Below the pieces are notes generated by a model that saw only the letters and a program-made list of their open reading frames with translations, made no database searches and had not been told where the DNA came from. Of a stretch of 10,360 nucleotides of DNA, positions 1-7,814 are shown piece by piece. Numbering within the stretch: the stretch's first letter is position 1; each line of letters begins with the position of its first letter. This DNA comes from Candidatus Krumholzibacteriia bacterium. GTDB lineage: Bacteria; Krumholzibacteriota; Krumholzibacteriia; LZORAL124-64-63. The position numbers and the translations under genes were made by a program. The DNA lies in the NCBI GenBank assembly GCA_027056825.1, contig JALUJS010000294.1, positions 1 to 10,360 of the forward strand, in the 5' to 3' direction.

Positions 1-845
1 GCCATGATATAGGCCACCCAAGCCGGAGCGAGATCGCCCTCGGTGTCGGGCAGGAACTCGCCGCTGGGTTCGCCGTCCTCGTCGGCGCCTTCCCAGTATA
101 CCACCGTCTTGCGGAATCCGGCCTCCCGCAAAATGTCGCAGGTCTCCGGCAGCGTCCACAAACGCCAATCGTAAGTGAAGGCGTTTTCCAGGCGACTGCC
201 GTCGGGAAAATCGAAATGGATCAGGCAGCGGATGCCGTGGGTGATGGGGTTGAAGGCGTCCTGATCCCACAGGTAGTTGAATCCCTCCAGTTCGCGCTCC
301 TCGATCTGGGGGATCTGGGCCTCCGGTCCGCCGAAGCAGTCCAGCAGCAGCATGCCCTGGTCGGCCAGACCGTCACGCGCTCCCTGGAAGTACGCCTTGA
401 GTTCCGGCCGGGTCCTGAAGCCCCACCAGGAAAAATTCGTGGCCGCGGTGATCTCCGCCTTGGGCTCGGTCACATGGCGCACGTCCTCCTCCAGGAGGGT
501 CACCGCCGCGGCCCGCTCGCCCAGGGGCTCCAGGTTGTTCACCCGGCCCCAGTCCAGGGTCGGCCCGTCCAGGTCCACCCCCAGGGCGGTGTTGTCCCGG
601 TGGCGGGCCACCCAGGCCGCGCTCAGCAGGGCGGTGCCGCAGAAATCCTCCCGGAAGCGGTGGGGTCTGCGGCCGAACTCCTTGCGGTAGACCTCCTCGA
701 TGAACTCCACCTCGAAGGCGACGTTTTGCACGGACTGCTCGTACAGCCAGTGCTTGTCGGCGTTGCCGGCGTTAAGGCGGCCGGAAGCCGCCAGCGCGGC
801 CTGCTCCCGCTTCAGGGGAGAGGCGGCCAGGGTTGCCTTGCTCAT
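1..845 (-). CDS. Class I SAM-dependent methyltransferase (3' end cut by the window edge)
   Basis: A methyltransferase of the class I (Rossmann-like) type; the substrate cannot be told from the sequence. The visible 281 codons begin at ATG 845, preceded by GAGGTAGG (850-857). Near residues 66-72 is EDFCGTA, a variant motif I in which Cys-Gly replaces the usual glycine-rich loop. It is followed by GVDLD (89-93, the acidic end of strand 2 that binds SAM ribose) and an NFSWWGF stretch (137-143) where motif IV is expected. The late WEGADEDGE block (251-259) and the AWVAYIM end resemble the C-terminal part of a family of uncharacterised bacterial methyltransferases, so probably only a few residues are missing. 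It lies 41 bases after the AGCS symporter gene on the same strand, with no terminator seen between, so co-transcription is likely. Family call is firm; function is unknown. Confidence 0.82.
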   Translation of the reverse strand, partial: MSKATLAASPLKREQAALAASGRLNAGNADKHWLYEQSVQNVAFEVEFIEEVYRKEFGRRPHRFREDFCGTALLSAAWVARHRDNTALGVDLDGPTLDWGRVNNLEPLGERAAAVTLLEEDVRHVTEPKAEITAATNFSWWGFRTRPELKAYFQGARDGLADQGMLLLDCFGGPEAQIPQIEERELEGFNYLWDQDAFNPITHGIRCLIHFDFPDGSRLENAFTYDWRLWTLPETCDILREAGFRKTVVYWEGADEDGEPSGEFLPDTEGDLAPAWVAYIM

Positions 846-886
846 GGTGCCTACCTCATGGGGCCCGGTGCGGGGCCGTCCTGGGT

Positions 887-2554
887 TCAGCGCAGGGGCC
901 GGTGCTCCCGCGCGAAGTAGTCGTCGCTCATGGTCTTGACCTTTCGCGACAGGAAGATCAGGGCGATCAGGTTCGGCAGGGACATCAGGCCCAGGGCGCT
1001 GTCGCCCAGGTTCCAGACGATTTCCAGCGAAAAGACCGCCCCCAGGAAGTTCATGATCACGAAGACGATCTTGTAGAAGAAAACGTACCGGGGACCGAAA
1101 AGATAGACCACGGCGCGGTCCCCGTAGTAGCTCCAGCTGATGGCCGTGGAGATCCCGAACAGCACCACCCCCAGGGTGATGATGAAATGGCCCCAGTTCC
1201 CGAAACGGGACAACCCTTTGCGGAAGGCCCAGGCCGTCAGCGGGGAACCGTTCTGCGCCATCAGGCCGGACAGGCGCAGATCCGGCAGGCCGTCGGTGCG
1301 CAGGCGGCCGTCGACCACCTCCAGCGGACCGCTGTAGCCGGCGCCGTCGTCGAGCAACAGGCGCGCGTCATCCACCACCGCGTGGTTGCGGACCAGCAGG
1401 ATGCCCTCCGGACGACCGTCCCGGACCTGGGACCAGCCGCTGTAAAGAGCGTCGCTGCGGACCTTCCCGTCGGTCTCCACCGTCGCGCCCGGGGCCATCA
1501 CCGTGATGGCCGACTGGGCATTGACGGGAACCTCGTCGGCGAGCTTGTCGTGCCACACCCCGGTGGTCAGGATCACCAGGCCGGTGATGCTGCAGATGAT
1601 CAGGGTGTCGATCAGGGGCCCCATCATGGCCACCACGCCCTCGCGCACCGGCTCGTCGGTCTTGGCCGCGGCATGGGCGATGGGGGCAGAACCCTGGCCC
1701 GATTCGTTGGAAAACAGGCCCCGCTTGACGCCCCAGGTCAGCATGAAGATGAACGACCCGCCGGCGAATCCCCCCAGCTGGGCCGCAGGTTTGAAGGCGG
1801 AGGTGAAAATGTCGGCCAGCACTCCGGGCAGGGCCGGGATGTTCAGCACCAGGACCAGCAGGCCGCCGGCCACGTAGATCACCGCCATGTAGGGCACCAG
1901 GCGGCTGGTCACCGACCCGATGCGCTTGATGCCGCCCAGGATCACCGCCGCGACCAGGGATGCGGAGACCAGGCCGCTCAGCCAGGTGGGCACGCCCAGG
2001 TCGGCACGGATCTGGTCGGCCACGGTGAAGGCCTGGATGCTGTTGCCCGACCCGAAGCTGGAGATCACCGCACAGACCGCGAACGCCACGGCCAGGGGCT
2101 TCCACGAGCGGCCCAGGCCCTTCTCGATGTAGTACATGGGACCGCCCGCGGCGCTGCCGTCGGGCAGGATCTCGCGGTACCTGATGGCCAGGGTGCATTC
2201 GGCGTACTTCAGGGCCATGCCGAAGATGGCCGTCACCCACATCCAGAACAGGGCCCCGGGACCGCCGTAGTGCAGGGCCGTGGCTACACCGGCGATGTTG
2301 CCGATGCCCACGGTGGCCGACAGGGCCGTGGTCAGGGCCTGGAAGTGGGACAGGTCCCCGTCGTGGGATGGGTCGTCGTACCGGCCGCGAATGACATCGA
2401 GGCTGTGCTTGAGCTTGCGCAGCTGGATGAACCGCAGAGTGGCCGTCATGACCAGGCCCGTCACCAGCAGGGCGGCCACCATGAGGGGAAACACGGCAGG
2501 CTTGCCCCAGACCGCGCCCGCGAGCCCGGCGGCGAATTCGTTGAGTTGATGCAT
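887..2554 (-). CDS. AGCS-family amino acid (alanine/glycine):sodium symporter with an unusual insertion
   Basis: An inner-membrane carrier expected to import alanine, glycine or a related amino acid with sodium. The 555-residue protein carries family signatures: TVGIGNIAGV (81-90), AAGGPMYYIEKGLG (135-148), and GVKRGLFSNESGQGSAPIAHA (275-295), which is the AGCS hallmark. Hydrophobic segments fall throughout residues 21-335 and again at 455-535, as expected for a LeuT-like fold of about 11 helices. Usual family length is about 450-500 residues. The surplus is a polar stretch at about residues 338-435, between the helix ending TTGVW and the one beginning near PLTAWAF, rich in Asp, Gly and Arg. 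The ATG start is preceded by AAAGG at good spacing. The methyltransferase follows after 41 bases, suggesting a two-gene transcript. The exact substrate is not determined by sequence. Confidence 0.93.
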   Translation of the reverse strand: MHQLNEFAAGLAGAVWGKPAVFPLMVAALLVTGLVMTATLRFIQLRKLKHSLDVIRGRYDDPSHDGDLSHFQALTTALSATVGIGNIAGVATALHYGGPGALFWMWVTAIFGMALKYAECTLAIRYREILPDGSAAGGPMYYIEKGLGRSWKPLAVAFAVCAVISSFGSGNSIQAFTVADQIRADLGVPTWLSGLVSASLVAAVILGGIKRIGSVTSRLVPYMAVIYVAGGLLVLVLNIPALPGVLADIFTSAFKPAAQLGGFAGGSFIFMLTWGVKRGLFSNESGQGSAPIAHAAAKTDEPVREGVVAMMGPLIDTLIICSITGLVILTTGVWHDKLADEVPVNAQSAITVMAPGATVETDGKVRSDALYSGWSQVRDGRPEGILLVRNHAVVDDARLLLDDGAGYSGPLEVVDGRLRTDGLPDLRLSGLMAQNGSPLTAWAFRKGLSRFGNWGHFIITLGVVLFGISTAISWSYYGDRAVVYLFGPRYVFFYKIVFVIMNFLGAVFSLEIVWNLGDSALGLMSLPNLIALIFLSRKVKTMSDDYFAREHRPLR

Positions 2555-2622
2555 GAGGACCTTTCGGAGTCCCGGGCCACATCCGGTTTACGCTTGAAGA
2601 CTCGGATCAGGATCCGGCCTGG

Positions 2623-2651
2623 ATCATTGAATCGTTACGCGATCCCGGCAA
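2623..2651 (-). promoter_or_regulatory. Weak candidate sigma-70 promoter for the AGCS symporter gene
   Basis: TTGCCG (2646-2651, 4 of 6 to the -35 consensus), a 17-base spacer, and AATGAT (2623-2628, 4 of 6 to the -10). It would start transcription about 60 bases before the symporter ATG, downstream of the chemoreceptor terminator. The match is modest and rests on spacing and position. Confidence 0.3.
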
Positions 2652-2705
2652 GAAATACACGATGGGGACGGGGGAAATCAACCGCCAGTTCATCCGCCCG
2701 GGCGC

Positions 2706-2735
2706 AAAAAACGGGCCCGCACAGGGCGGGCCCGT
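2706..2735 (-). terminator. Intrinsic terminator of the chemoreceptor gene
   Basis: A perfect 10-bp GC-rich stem (arms 2711-2720 and 2726-2735, ACGGGCCCGC and its complement) with a 5-base loop. On the minus strand it is followed directly by six T residues (2706-2711, the first of them also ending the stem). It begins 23 bases after the chemoreceptor stop codon and separates that gene from the AGCS symporter gene. The A-run lies on only one side, so it works for the minus strand. Confidence 0.93.
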
Positions 2736-2758
2736 CGACCGGTGGGATTCCGTCACGG

Positions 2759-4405
2759 TCAGATCTCGATCATTTCCTCTTCATCCAGCCCGACCACGGG
2801 CGCGTGGGTGGTCGCCCGCGAGGGCTGCTCGTGGTCCGAAAGATCCTTGCGCCAGTCCTGCACCGGGGCCGCGGGAGCCACCGCGGGAGCCGTGTCCTGA
2901 GCCGGAGTCGACAAGGGATCGGCCTCTAAGTTCGCGGCAACCGGCGCCATGCCGGCGCCCGCAACTGTAGCGCTGCCGGTCACGAGCTGACGCAGGTCGT
3001 CGACCAGGGTCTTCAGTTCCCGGGACTGGCTGGCCAGTTCCTCGCTGGCCGACGCCGTTTCCTCCGCGTTGGCCGCGTTGTTCTGGGTCACCTGGTCCAT
3101 CAGGCCCACCGCCACGTTGATCTCGCCGATACCACGGGACTGCTCCTGGTTGGCACGGGCGACCCCTTCCACAAGCTCGGTCACCCGGGCCGACACCTCG
3201 CCGATCTTCTGCAAAAGATCACTGACCTCGGCGGTGACGTTCACACCATCATCGGCTTTGACGCGGGCCTCCTCGATGAGGCTGCCCGTGTCCCGGGCGG
3301 CTGCAGCGCTGCGCTGCGCCAGGTTGCGGACCTCCTCGGCCACCACGGCGAAGCCCTTGCCGGCGTCTCCGGCGCGGGCCGCTTCCACGGCCGCGTTCAG
3401 GGCCAGCAGGTTGGTCTGGAAAGCGATCTCGTCGATGGTCTTGATGATGCTGGCGGTCTTGTCCGAGGAGTCCTTGATGCGGGCGATGGCCTCGGTCATC
3501 TTCTCCATGGAGTGGCGTCCCTGCCGGGCCACCGCGCCGAGATCGTTCACCAGGGTGTTGGCCTGCTCCGCTGCCTCGGCGTTCTCACGGGTCATGGCGG
3601 CCATGGTCTCGAGGGTCGCGGAGGTCTCCTCCAAGCTCGAGGCTTGGTTGCTGGCGCCCTCGGCCAGATCCTGGCTGGCCTGGGAGACCTGGTCGCTGGA
3701 CGACGCCACCTGGTTCGCACCGTTCTCCAGGCCCAGCATGATCCGCCTGAGGGCGCCGGTGGTGCTGCGGGTGATCAGGAAGCCCAAGCCCATGCCCAAA
3801 ACGATGACCATTCCGCCCAGAACACCCACGACCCGCTTCAGCACGCCGGCCTGCTTCAGCAACGCGTTTTCCGACGGCAGGTGGGCTCTCACGTCCTTAT
3901 CGATGGCATGGAGGGTCCCGACGATTTCATGCACGGAAACCAGGACGTCGGAGGTGTAGATCTCCCGAGCCTCGCTTCGCCACAACTCGGGTTCCCCTTG
4001 TTCCTGCAACTTGGCAAGGGTCTCAGCGGCCTTGTGCAGGCGGGCGTGGGGTCCTTCCAGTTTCGCGATGAGGGGAGCCGCCGACGGCACTTCCCCCTCC
4101 AACTCCCTGCGCCCGTCGCCATAGAGCCATTTGCCGAGGCGGCATTTGTGGGGGTCGGTCTGCACCGCCAAGGCATCAGGATTCTCGTCGGTCATCAGAC
4201 GGGCCACCTCGTTGATCCAGTTCAGGTGATCCACCTCCACTTGCCGCATGAGGGTTTCGCTCTTCCCTGCCTCGATAGTCCGTTCGGCAGTCTTGAGCAG
4301 ACCTCCCACTCCCCACCACGTGTACAGGGTGATGCCCAGCACAAGAGCCATGGTCAGGCTGAAACTCGCAGCCATCCTCTTGCCGATGCTCCAGGTTGCA
4401 AACAC
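2759..4405 (-). CDS. Methyl-accepting chemotaxis protein with predicted periplasmic CZB zinc-binding domain
   Basis: A transmembrane chemoreceptor that would control CheA at the inner membrane. I place the start at GTG 4405 because GGGAGGA (4411-4417) sits 5 bases before it. The open frame continues upstream to a GTG at 4432, but that one has no ribosome site. The 548-residue product has a short basic N-terminus, TM1 at about 11-31, a predicted periplasmic part at 32-189, TM2 at about 190-212, then a signalling domain. The outer part shows the CZB pattern: H60..W63, C88-R-L-G-K-W93, H120 and H124, the three His and one Cys that bind zinc in that family. The hairpin tip is at about 326-363 (EIAFQTNLLALNAAVEAARA), as in all MCPs. 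There is no clear HAMP domain after TM2. The tail (about 475-548) is Ala/Pro-rich and ends in acidic EEEMIEI, not the NWETF adaptor-binding motif. It has its own sigma-28-like promoter and terminator. The receptor call is firm; the ligand is inferred only as zinc or a zinc-sensitive signal. Confidence 0.92.
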   Translation of the reverse strand: MFATWSIGKRMAASFSLTMALVLGITLYTWWGVGGLLKTAERTIEAGKSETLMRQVEVDHLNWINEVARLMTDENPDALAVQTDPHKCRLGKWLYGDGRRELEGEVPSAAPLIAKLEGPHARLHKAAETLAKLQEQGEPELWRSEAREIYTSDVLVSVHEIVGTLHAIDKDVRAHLPSENALLKQAGVLKRVVGVLGGMVIVLGMGLGFLITRSTTGALRRIMLGLENGANQVASSSDQVSQASQDLAEGASNQASSLEETSATLETMAAMTRENAEAAEQANTLVNDLGAVARQGRHSMEKMTEAIARIKDSSDKTASIIKTIDEIAFQTNLLALNAAVEAARAGDAGKGFAVVAEEVRNLAQRSAAAARDTGSLIEEARVKADDGVNVTAEVSDLLQKIGEVSARVTELVEGVARANQEQSRGIGEINVAVGLMDQVTQNNAANAEETASASEELASQSRELKTLVDDLRQLVTGSATVAGAGMAPVAANLEADPLSTPAQDTAPAVAPAAPVQDWRKDLSDHEQPSRATTHAPVVGLDEEEMIEI

Positions 4406-4410
4406 GACTA

Positions 4411-4417
4411 TCCTCCC
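4411..4417 (-). promoter_or_regulatory. Ribosome binding site that fixes the chemoreceptor start
   Basis: GGGAGGA on the minus strand ends 5 bases before GTG 4405. The upstream in-frame GTG at 4432 has no purine-rich site, so the protein most likely begins at 4405 and is 9 residues shorter than the full open frame. Confidence 0.75.
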
Positions 4418-4474
4418 ACTTCCACGGACCACAGGTATCTGGCCGAGGGCGAATCAGCCATCCGACTGGAGGAT

Positions 4475-4501
4475 GTTTCGGCGGGAATGAAGGGATCCTT
4501 A
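4475..4501 (-). promoter_or_regulatory. Sigma-28 (FliA)-like promoter of the chemoreceptor
   Basis: TAAG (4498-4501), a spacer of exactly 15 bases, and GCCGAAAC (4475-4482). The FliA consensus is TAAA-N15-GCCGATAA, so the fit is 3 of 4 and 6 of 8 with perfect spacing. Transcription would start about 60 bases before the GTG start. Flagellar-class control is common for MCP genes, which supports the reading. Confidence 0.55.
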
Positions 4502-4541
4502 ATGATTTTATGCGTCGACTATCAATTGTAACCCTATCATT

Positions 4542-6059
4542 TCAGGGGGTTTTCCGGTTCAGGAGACCGCGCAGCACCTCCAGATCCCCGGGGCGGATCA
4601 CGCCCATGATCCTGAGGCCAACCGCGTAGATCAACCCCGTGGTCCCCACCACCACCAGGAATGGGCCCCAGCCGTCGGCCAAGGGCAAGGCGAACCAGCC
4701 GCCCCCCCAGGCGGGACGCAACAGGCCCCAGAGCCCCGTGGCCGTGTACCAGGCCGCCAGGGCGGCAACGACCGGTCCACCGAGGGCCAGGCGGCATGGC
4801 GGGCGGTACCCCGCGGCCTGCAGGTAACGCACATGGAGCAGGAAGCTGACGGTCATGCTGACGATGGTGGCGCCGGCGGCGCCGAAATACCCGTAGCGGG
4901 GGATGGTCAGCGCGTTGAGCGTCACGTTGACGAGCATGGAGAACAGGCCGATGAAGATGAAGACCCGCTCGCGATCCGCAGTGATCAGCAGGCGGTTGAA
5001 GATGACATTGGCCGCCTGCAGGGGCAGACCCCAGATGACGATCATCAGCACGGTGACCGAGTCGGCGAATTGCCGGCCGGGATCGAACCAGCCGATGATG
5101 GGACCGGCGGTGAAGGTCAGGAACATCGTCAGCGGGAACATGAGGGTGAACATCAGGCGCAGGGAACGCTCGCCCAGCCGGATGGCGTCCCCGGGGGTGC
5201 GCATGCCGTAGCGGGCCATGGCCGGAAACAGGGCGGTGCCGAAGATGCCCGGCAGGATGATCATCATGTCCAGGGCCCGGCGACCCAGGACGTAGATGCC
5301 CGCCGCCGAATCGCCCGCCATCTGCTTGAGCATCACCGTATCGACCTTGGTGTAGATGATGCCGAAGGTGGTGGCCAGGAACAGGGGCAGGCCCAGCTTC
5401 ATCATGGCCCGCATGTCCGGCGCCGGACGGCCCCCGGGATCCCGCCAACTCCACGGCCCGGTGTGGCGGAACATCAGCGGGGCCATGATTCCCAGGCGCA
5501 CCAGGCGGCTGGCCAGGTTGGCCCAGATCACCCCCATCAGGCCGTGACCCGCGTCCAGCCACCACCAACCCAGTGCGAAATAGACCACGGCCGAGACCAC
5601 CTGGCCCAGCGACTGGTACTGGACCTTCTCGTGGGCCTGCAGCACCGCGTCGCAGGCCATGCTCGTACCTTCGATGAAGATGGCCAGGCCGATGACCAGG
5701 GTGGCCCGCCGCGCCAGCTCGTCGAAATGCGAAATGTCCACGTAGAAAAGCAGGAAGAGATAACAGGCCGCGGCGATGAGCCAGCGCACTTTCAGGGTGT
5801 TCCAGAACAGGCGCAGGGTCAGGCCGCGGGCGCGGGTGATCTCGCGGGTCAGCAGGGTGCCCAGGCCGAAGTTGGTGATCACCTGCAGGATGGCGGCGAT
5901 GTCGATGGAAGCGCCCCAGATCCCCATGCCGCCGGTGCCCAGGATGGGCGTCATCTTGCGGATCAGGATCACGCTCAGGGCCCGGCCCGACAGCAGGCCG
6001 ATGGTCAGCAGCAGGGTGTTCTTGGCCACGCTGCGCGAGGCGTCCGGGGCTTTGTCCAT
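4542..6059 (-). CDS. Lipid-linked oligosaccharide / polysaccharide flippase (MOP superfamily, Wzx-like)
   Basis: A polytopic inner-membrane protein that would flip a lipid-linked sugar or other amphipathic substrate towards the periplasm. The 505-residue product has the Wzx/MurJ-like layout: an N-terminal VAKNTLLLTIGLLSGRALSV helix, about 12-14 hydrophobic segments across its length, and a central YTKVDTVMLKQM...AAGIYVLGRRALD block (about 256-283) typical of polysaccharide-biosynthesis flippases. The start is ATG 6059, whose A is also the last base of the preceding gene's TGA (TGATG), so translation is coupled to the Omp85-like gene. The open frame runs further upstream, but that part is out of frame with the upstream gene and has no flippase character. 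No glycosyltransferase gene is nearby, so the cargo is unknown. No clear intrinsic terminator follows. Confidence 0.88.
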   Translation of the reverse strand: MDKAPDASRSVAKNTLLLTIGLLSGRALSVILIRKMTPILGTGGMGIWGASIDIAAILQVITNFGLGTLLTREITRARGLTLRLFWNTLKVRWLIAAACYLFLLFYVDISHFDELARRATLVIGLAIFIEGTSMACDAVLQAHEKVQYQSLGQVVSAVVYFALGWWWLDAGHGLMGVIWANLASRLVRLGIMAPLMFRHTGPWSWRDPGGRPAPDMRAMMKLGLPLFLATTFGIIYTKVDTVMLKQMAGDSAAGIYVLGRRALDMMIILPGIFGTALFPAMARYGMRTPGDAIRLGERSLRLMFTLMFPLTMFLTFTAGPIIGWFDPGRQFADSVTVLMIVIWGLPLQAANVIFNRLLITADRERVFIFIGLFSMLVNVTLNALTIPRYGYFGAAGATIVSMTVSFLLHVRYLQAAGYRPPCRLALGGPVVAALAAWYTATGLWGLLRPAWGGGWFALPLADGWGPFLVVVGTTGLIYAVGLRIMGVIRPGDLEVLRGLLNRKTP

Positions 6060-7813
6060 CAGAAGAATCCCCGCGTCGTGGCGGTCAGCACCGGGCCGCC
6101 GCCGTGATCCAGATCCCAGACCATGTCGATGCGGCCTACCGCCGCATTGGCCGACCGGGTGGGACCGAAGCGCAGGCCCAGGCCCGCCTCGTGTCGCGCG
6201 CTGTCGAAGTCGCGCGCCTCGTCGCTCCACCAGGCGGCGCCGGCGGCATAGAAGACCCCCAGCCCGTAGCGAAACATACCCAGCATCTCGCCGGGCAGCA
6301 CCTTGCCCTGTTCCACCGTCCAACGCAGCAGGCGGTCACCGGCCATGCCGTCGAACTCGAGGGTGCGCAGGCCGCGGTCCAGGCCGAGGGTCAGGGCGCG
6401 CGAACCCTCCAGGGCCCGGCCGTGACCGTACTCCACGAAGACCCGGGTCAGCCAGGGCGTTTCCTCGGCTCCCCGCTGTCCCAGCCAGCCGGCCAGCAGG
6501 GTGTAGAGGTGGTAGTCGGCGTCGTCGTCGCCCCACTCGGTTTCGCCTTGGCCGCGCAGAAGGATCATGCCCGGCCCCGACACCACCCACTGGCTCCAGG
6601 TTCCCTCCAGGCGCCAGCGGCTGCGGCCGCCGGCCGTGTCGGTGCCCAGGGCCGCGGGCACCGGGCCCAAGCGCAGATCCACCATGGGCGCCAGGTTCAG
6701 ATCCTCCACCGTGCCATACTGCACGATGAAGCGCCTCTTGGTCCAACCCCTTCCCCGGGTCTGCAAGCGAAAGTACGGCCAGGCTAGCGTCCCGGTGTCC
6801 CGTCCGAGGGGCTGGTCGGAATCGGCCAACCAGCCGATGTCTTCCTGGCGGCCGTCGGAAAGGACCGCCATCCCACCGCCCAGGTCGAAGGACGTGTCCT
6901 TCCACCGCAATCCCAGCCCCGGTCGCCAGATGCGACCGCGTTCCTTGCCGTGGACCCGCAGCATGACGCTGAATTCGGCGCCCTTCTCATGCCGGGGCAG
7001 CAGCGCGTAGAGGCTCGCGGACCGGGCCGGATCCGCGCCCACAGGACCGGCGTTGCTCAGGTAGTAGCGCACGTTGAAGGAGCGGTCCCAGCCCTTCGAT
7101 TCCAGGCTCCACCGGTCCCCGTCACTCCAGAACGGCCGGTTGAGGAACACCTCGCGGACGAAACCGTCCCCCCGCTCCCGGTCGTCGATGCCCAGGGACA
7201 ACCCGGTGCCCAGGAAGCGCCGCTGCCGGTACCAGAGGTTCCAGTAGTCCGCGTTCTCGTCGCCCCCGATGCCCGCGCCCATGGTCACGCCGTAGCCCAG
7301 GAAGTTGGTGTCGGACATCTGGACGGTCCAGCGGGTATCGCCGCCGGAAGCCTTGGTGTAGGAGAAATCCGTCTTGAGGGTCCACGAATCGCGCACCGAC
7401 ACCAGGACCGGGACCCGGCCGTCCGGCAGCGTGTCCATGGGCGCCACCCGGATATCGTTGAGGTAGCCGAGGGTGCGCAGGTTGCGCTCGGTCTCCGCCA
7501 GCAGATCCAACCGCAGGGGATCCCCCGCGGCGAACAGGAGTTCCCGCCGGATGATCCCCTCGCGTGTCCGCACATGCAGACGATTCATCCAGCGCCGCAC
7601 GGCCGCGACGAAGGCCGTGCCCGAATGCTCCTCCGCGGCCGAGAAGATGGGCCGGCGCTCGACCCTGATCTCGCCCACCGTGAGGCTGTCCGGGAGCGCG
7701 AACCCTGCCGCGGGCGCCGCGACCACGGGGGAGAGCGCCGCCGATCCGGCCAGAAGGCACCCCACCAGAAGCAACCCTGTCAGTTCTTCTCGGACCGCAT
7801 GACTGGCAGTCAT
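6059..7813 (-). CDS. Omp85-like (BamA/TamA-type) outer-membrane protein with one POTRA-like domain
   Basis: A predicted outer-membrane beta-barrel, 584 residues, upstream partner of the flippase. Residues 1-35 look like a Sec signal peptide: a short charged start, a hydrophobic core around LLLVGCLLAG, and an AAPA cleavage region. Residues about 46-142 have a POTRA-like pattern, including IIRRELLFAAGDPLRLDLL, the ETERNLRTLGYL helix, and a closing strand VPVLVSVRD. The rest alternates polar and aromatic residues in short strands with Gly/Asp turns, ending in the C-terminal Phe recognised by the barrel-assembly machinery. I do not see a clear VRGF/Y motif, so the exact subfamily is open. The start is uncertain: ATG 7813 gives a normal signal peptide but a poor ribosome site; in-frame ATG 7855 has GGAG close by but a long n-region. 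Its stop overlaps the flippase start by one base. It could be an assembly factor, a secretion porin or a lipid-transfer barrel. Confidence 0.72.
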   Translation of the reverse strand: MTASHAVREELTGLLLVGCLLAGSAALSPVVAAPAAGFALPDSLTVGEIRVERRPIFSAAEEHSGTAFVAAVRRWMNRLHVRTREGIIRRELLFAAGDPLRLDLLAETERNLRTLGYLNDIRVAPMDTLPDGRVPVLVSVRDSWTLKTDFSYTKASGGDTRWTVQMSDTNFLGYGVTMGAGIGGDENADYWNLWYRQRRFLGTGLSLGIDDRERGDGFVREVFLNRPFWSDGDRWSLESKGWDRSFNVRYYLSNAGPVGADPARSASLYALLPRHEKGAEFSVMLRVHGKERGRIWRPGLGLRWKDTSFDLGGGMAVLSDGRQEDIGWLADSDQPLGRDTGTLAWPYFRLQTRGRGWTKRRFIVQYGTVEDLNLAPMVDLRLGPVPAALGTDTAGGRSRWRLEGTWSQWVVSGPGMILLRGQGETEWGDDDADYHLYTLLAGWLGQRGAEETPWLTRVFVEYGHGRALEGSRALTLGLDRGLRTLEFDGMAGDRLLRWTVEQGKVLPGEMLGMFRYGLGVFYAAGAAWWSDEARDFDSARHEAGLGLRFGPTRSANAAVGRIDMVWDLDHGGGPVLTATTRGFF

Positions 7814-7814
7814 G

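Noticed and set aside
833..2929. Long open frame (about 700 codons) on the plus strand opposite the AGCS symporter
   Set aside because: It mirrors the GC-biased third positions of the real gene, has a Gly/His/Gln/Asp-rich composition with no family features, and runs across the chemoreceptor terminator.
4501..4541. Terminator after the flippase gene
   Set aside because: The only inverted repeat (AATGAT at 4501-4506 and ATCATT at 4536-4541) is short, AT-rich, has a 29-base loop and no T-run.
4833..6107. Open frame on the plus strand opposite the flippase gene
   Set aside because: Low-complexity Gln/His/Gly/Asp-rich translation typical of antisense frames in GC-rich DNA; no ribosome site and no recognisable domain.
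6060..6323. N-terminal extension of the flippase frame
   Set aside because: The extra residues are an out-of-frame reading of the Omp85-like gene, Arg/Gly-rich and without membrane segments; the TGATG overlap gives a better start.
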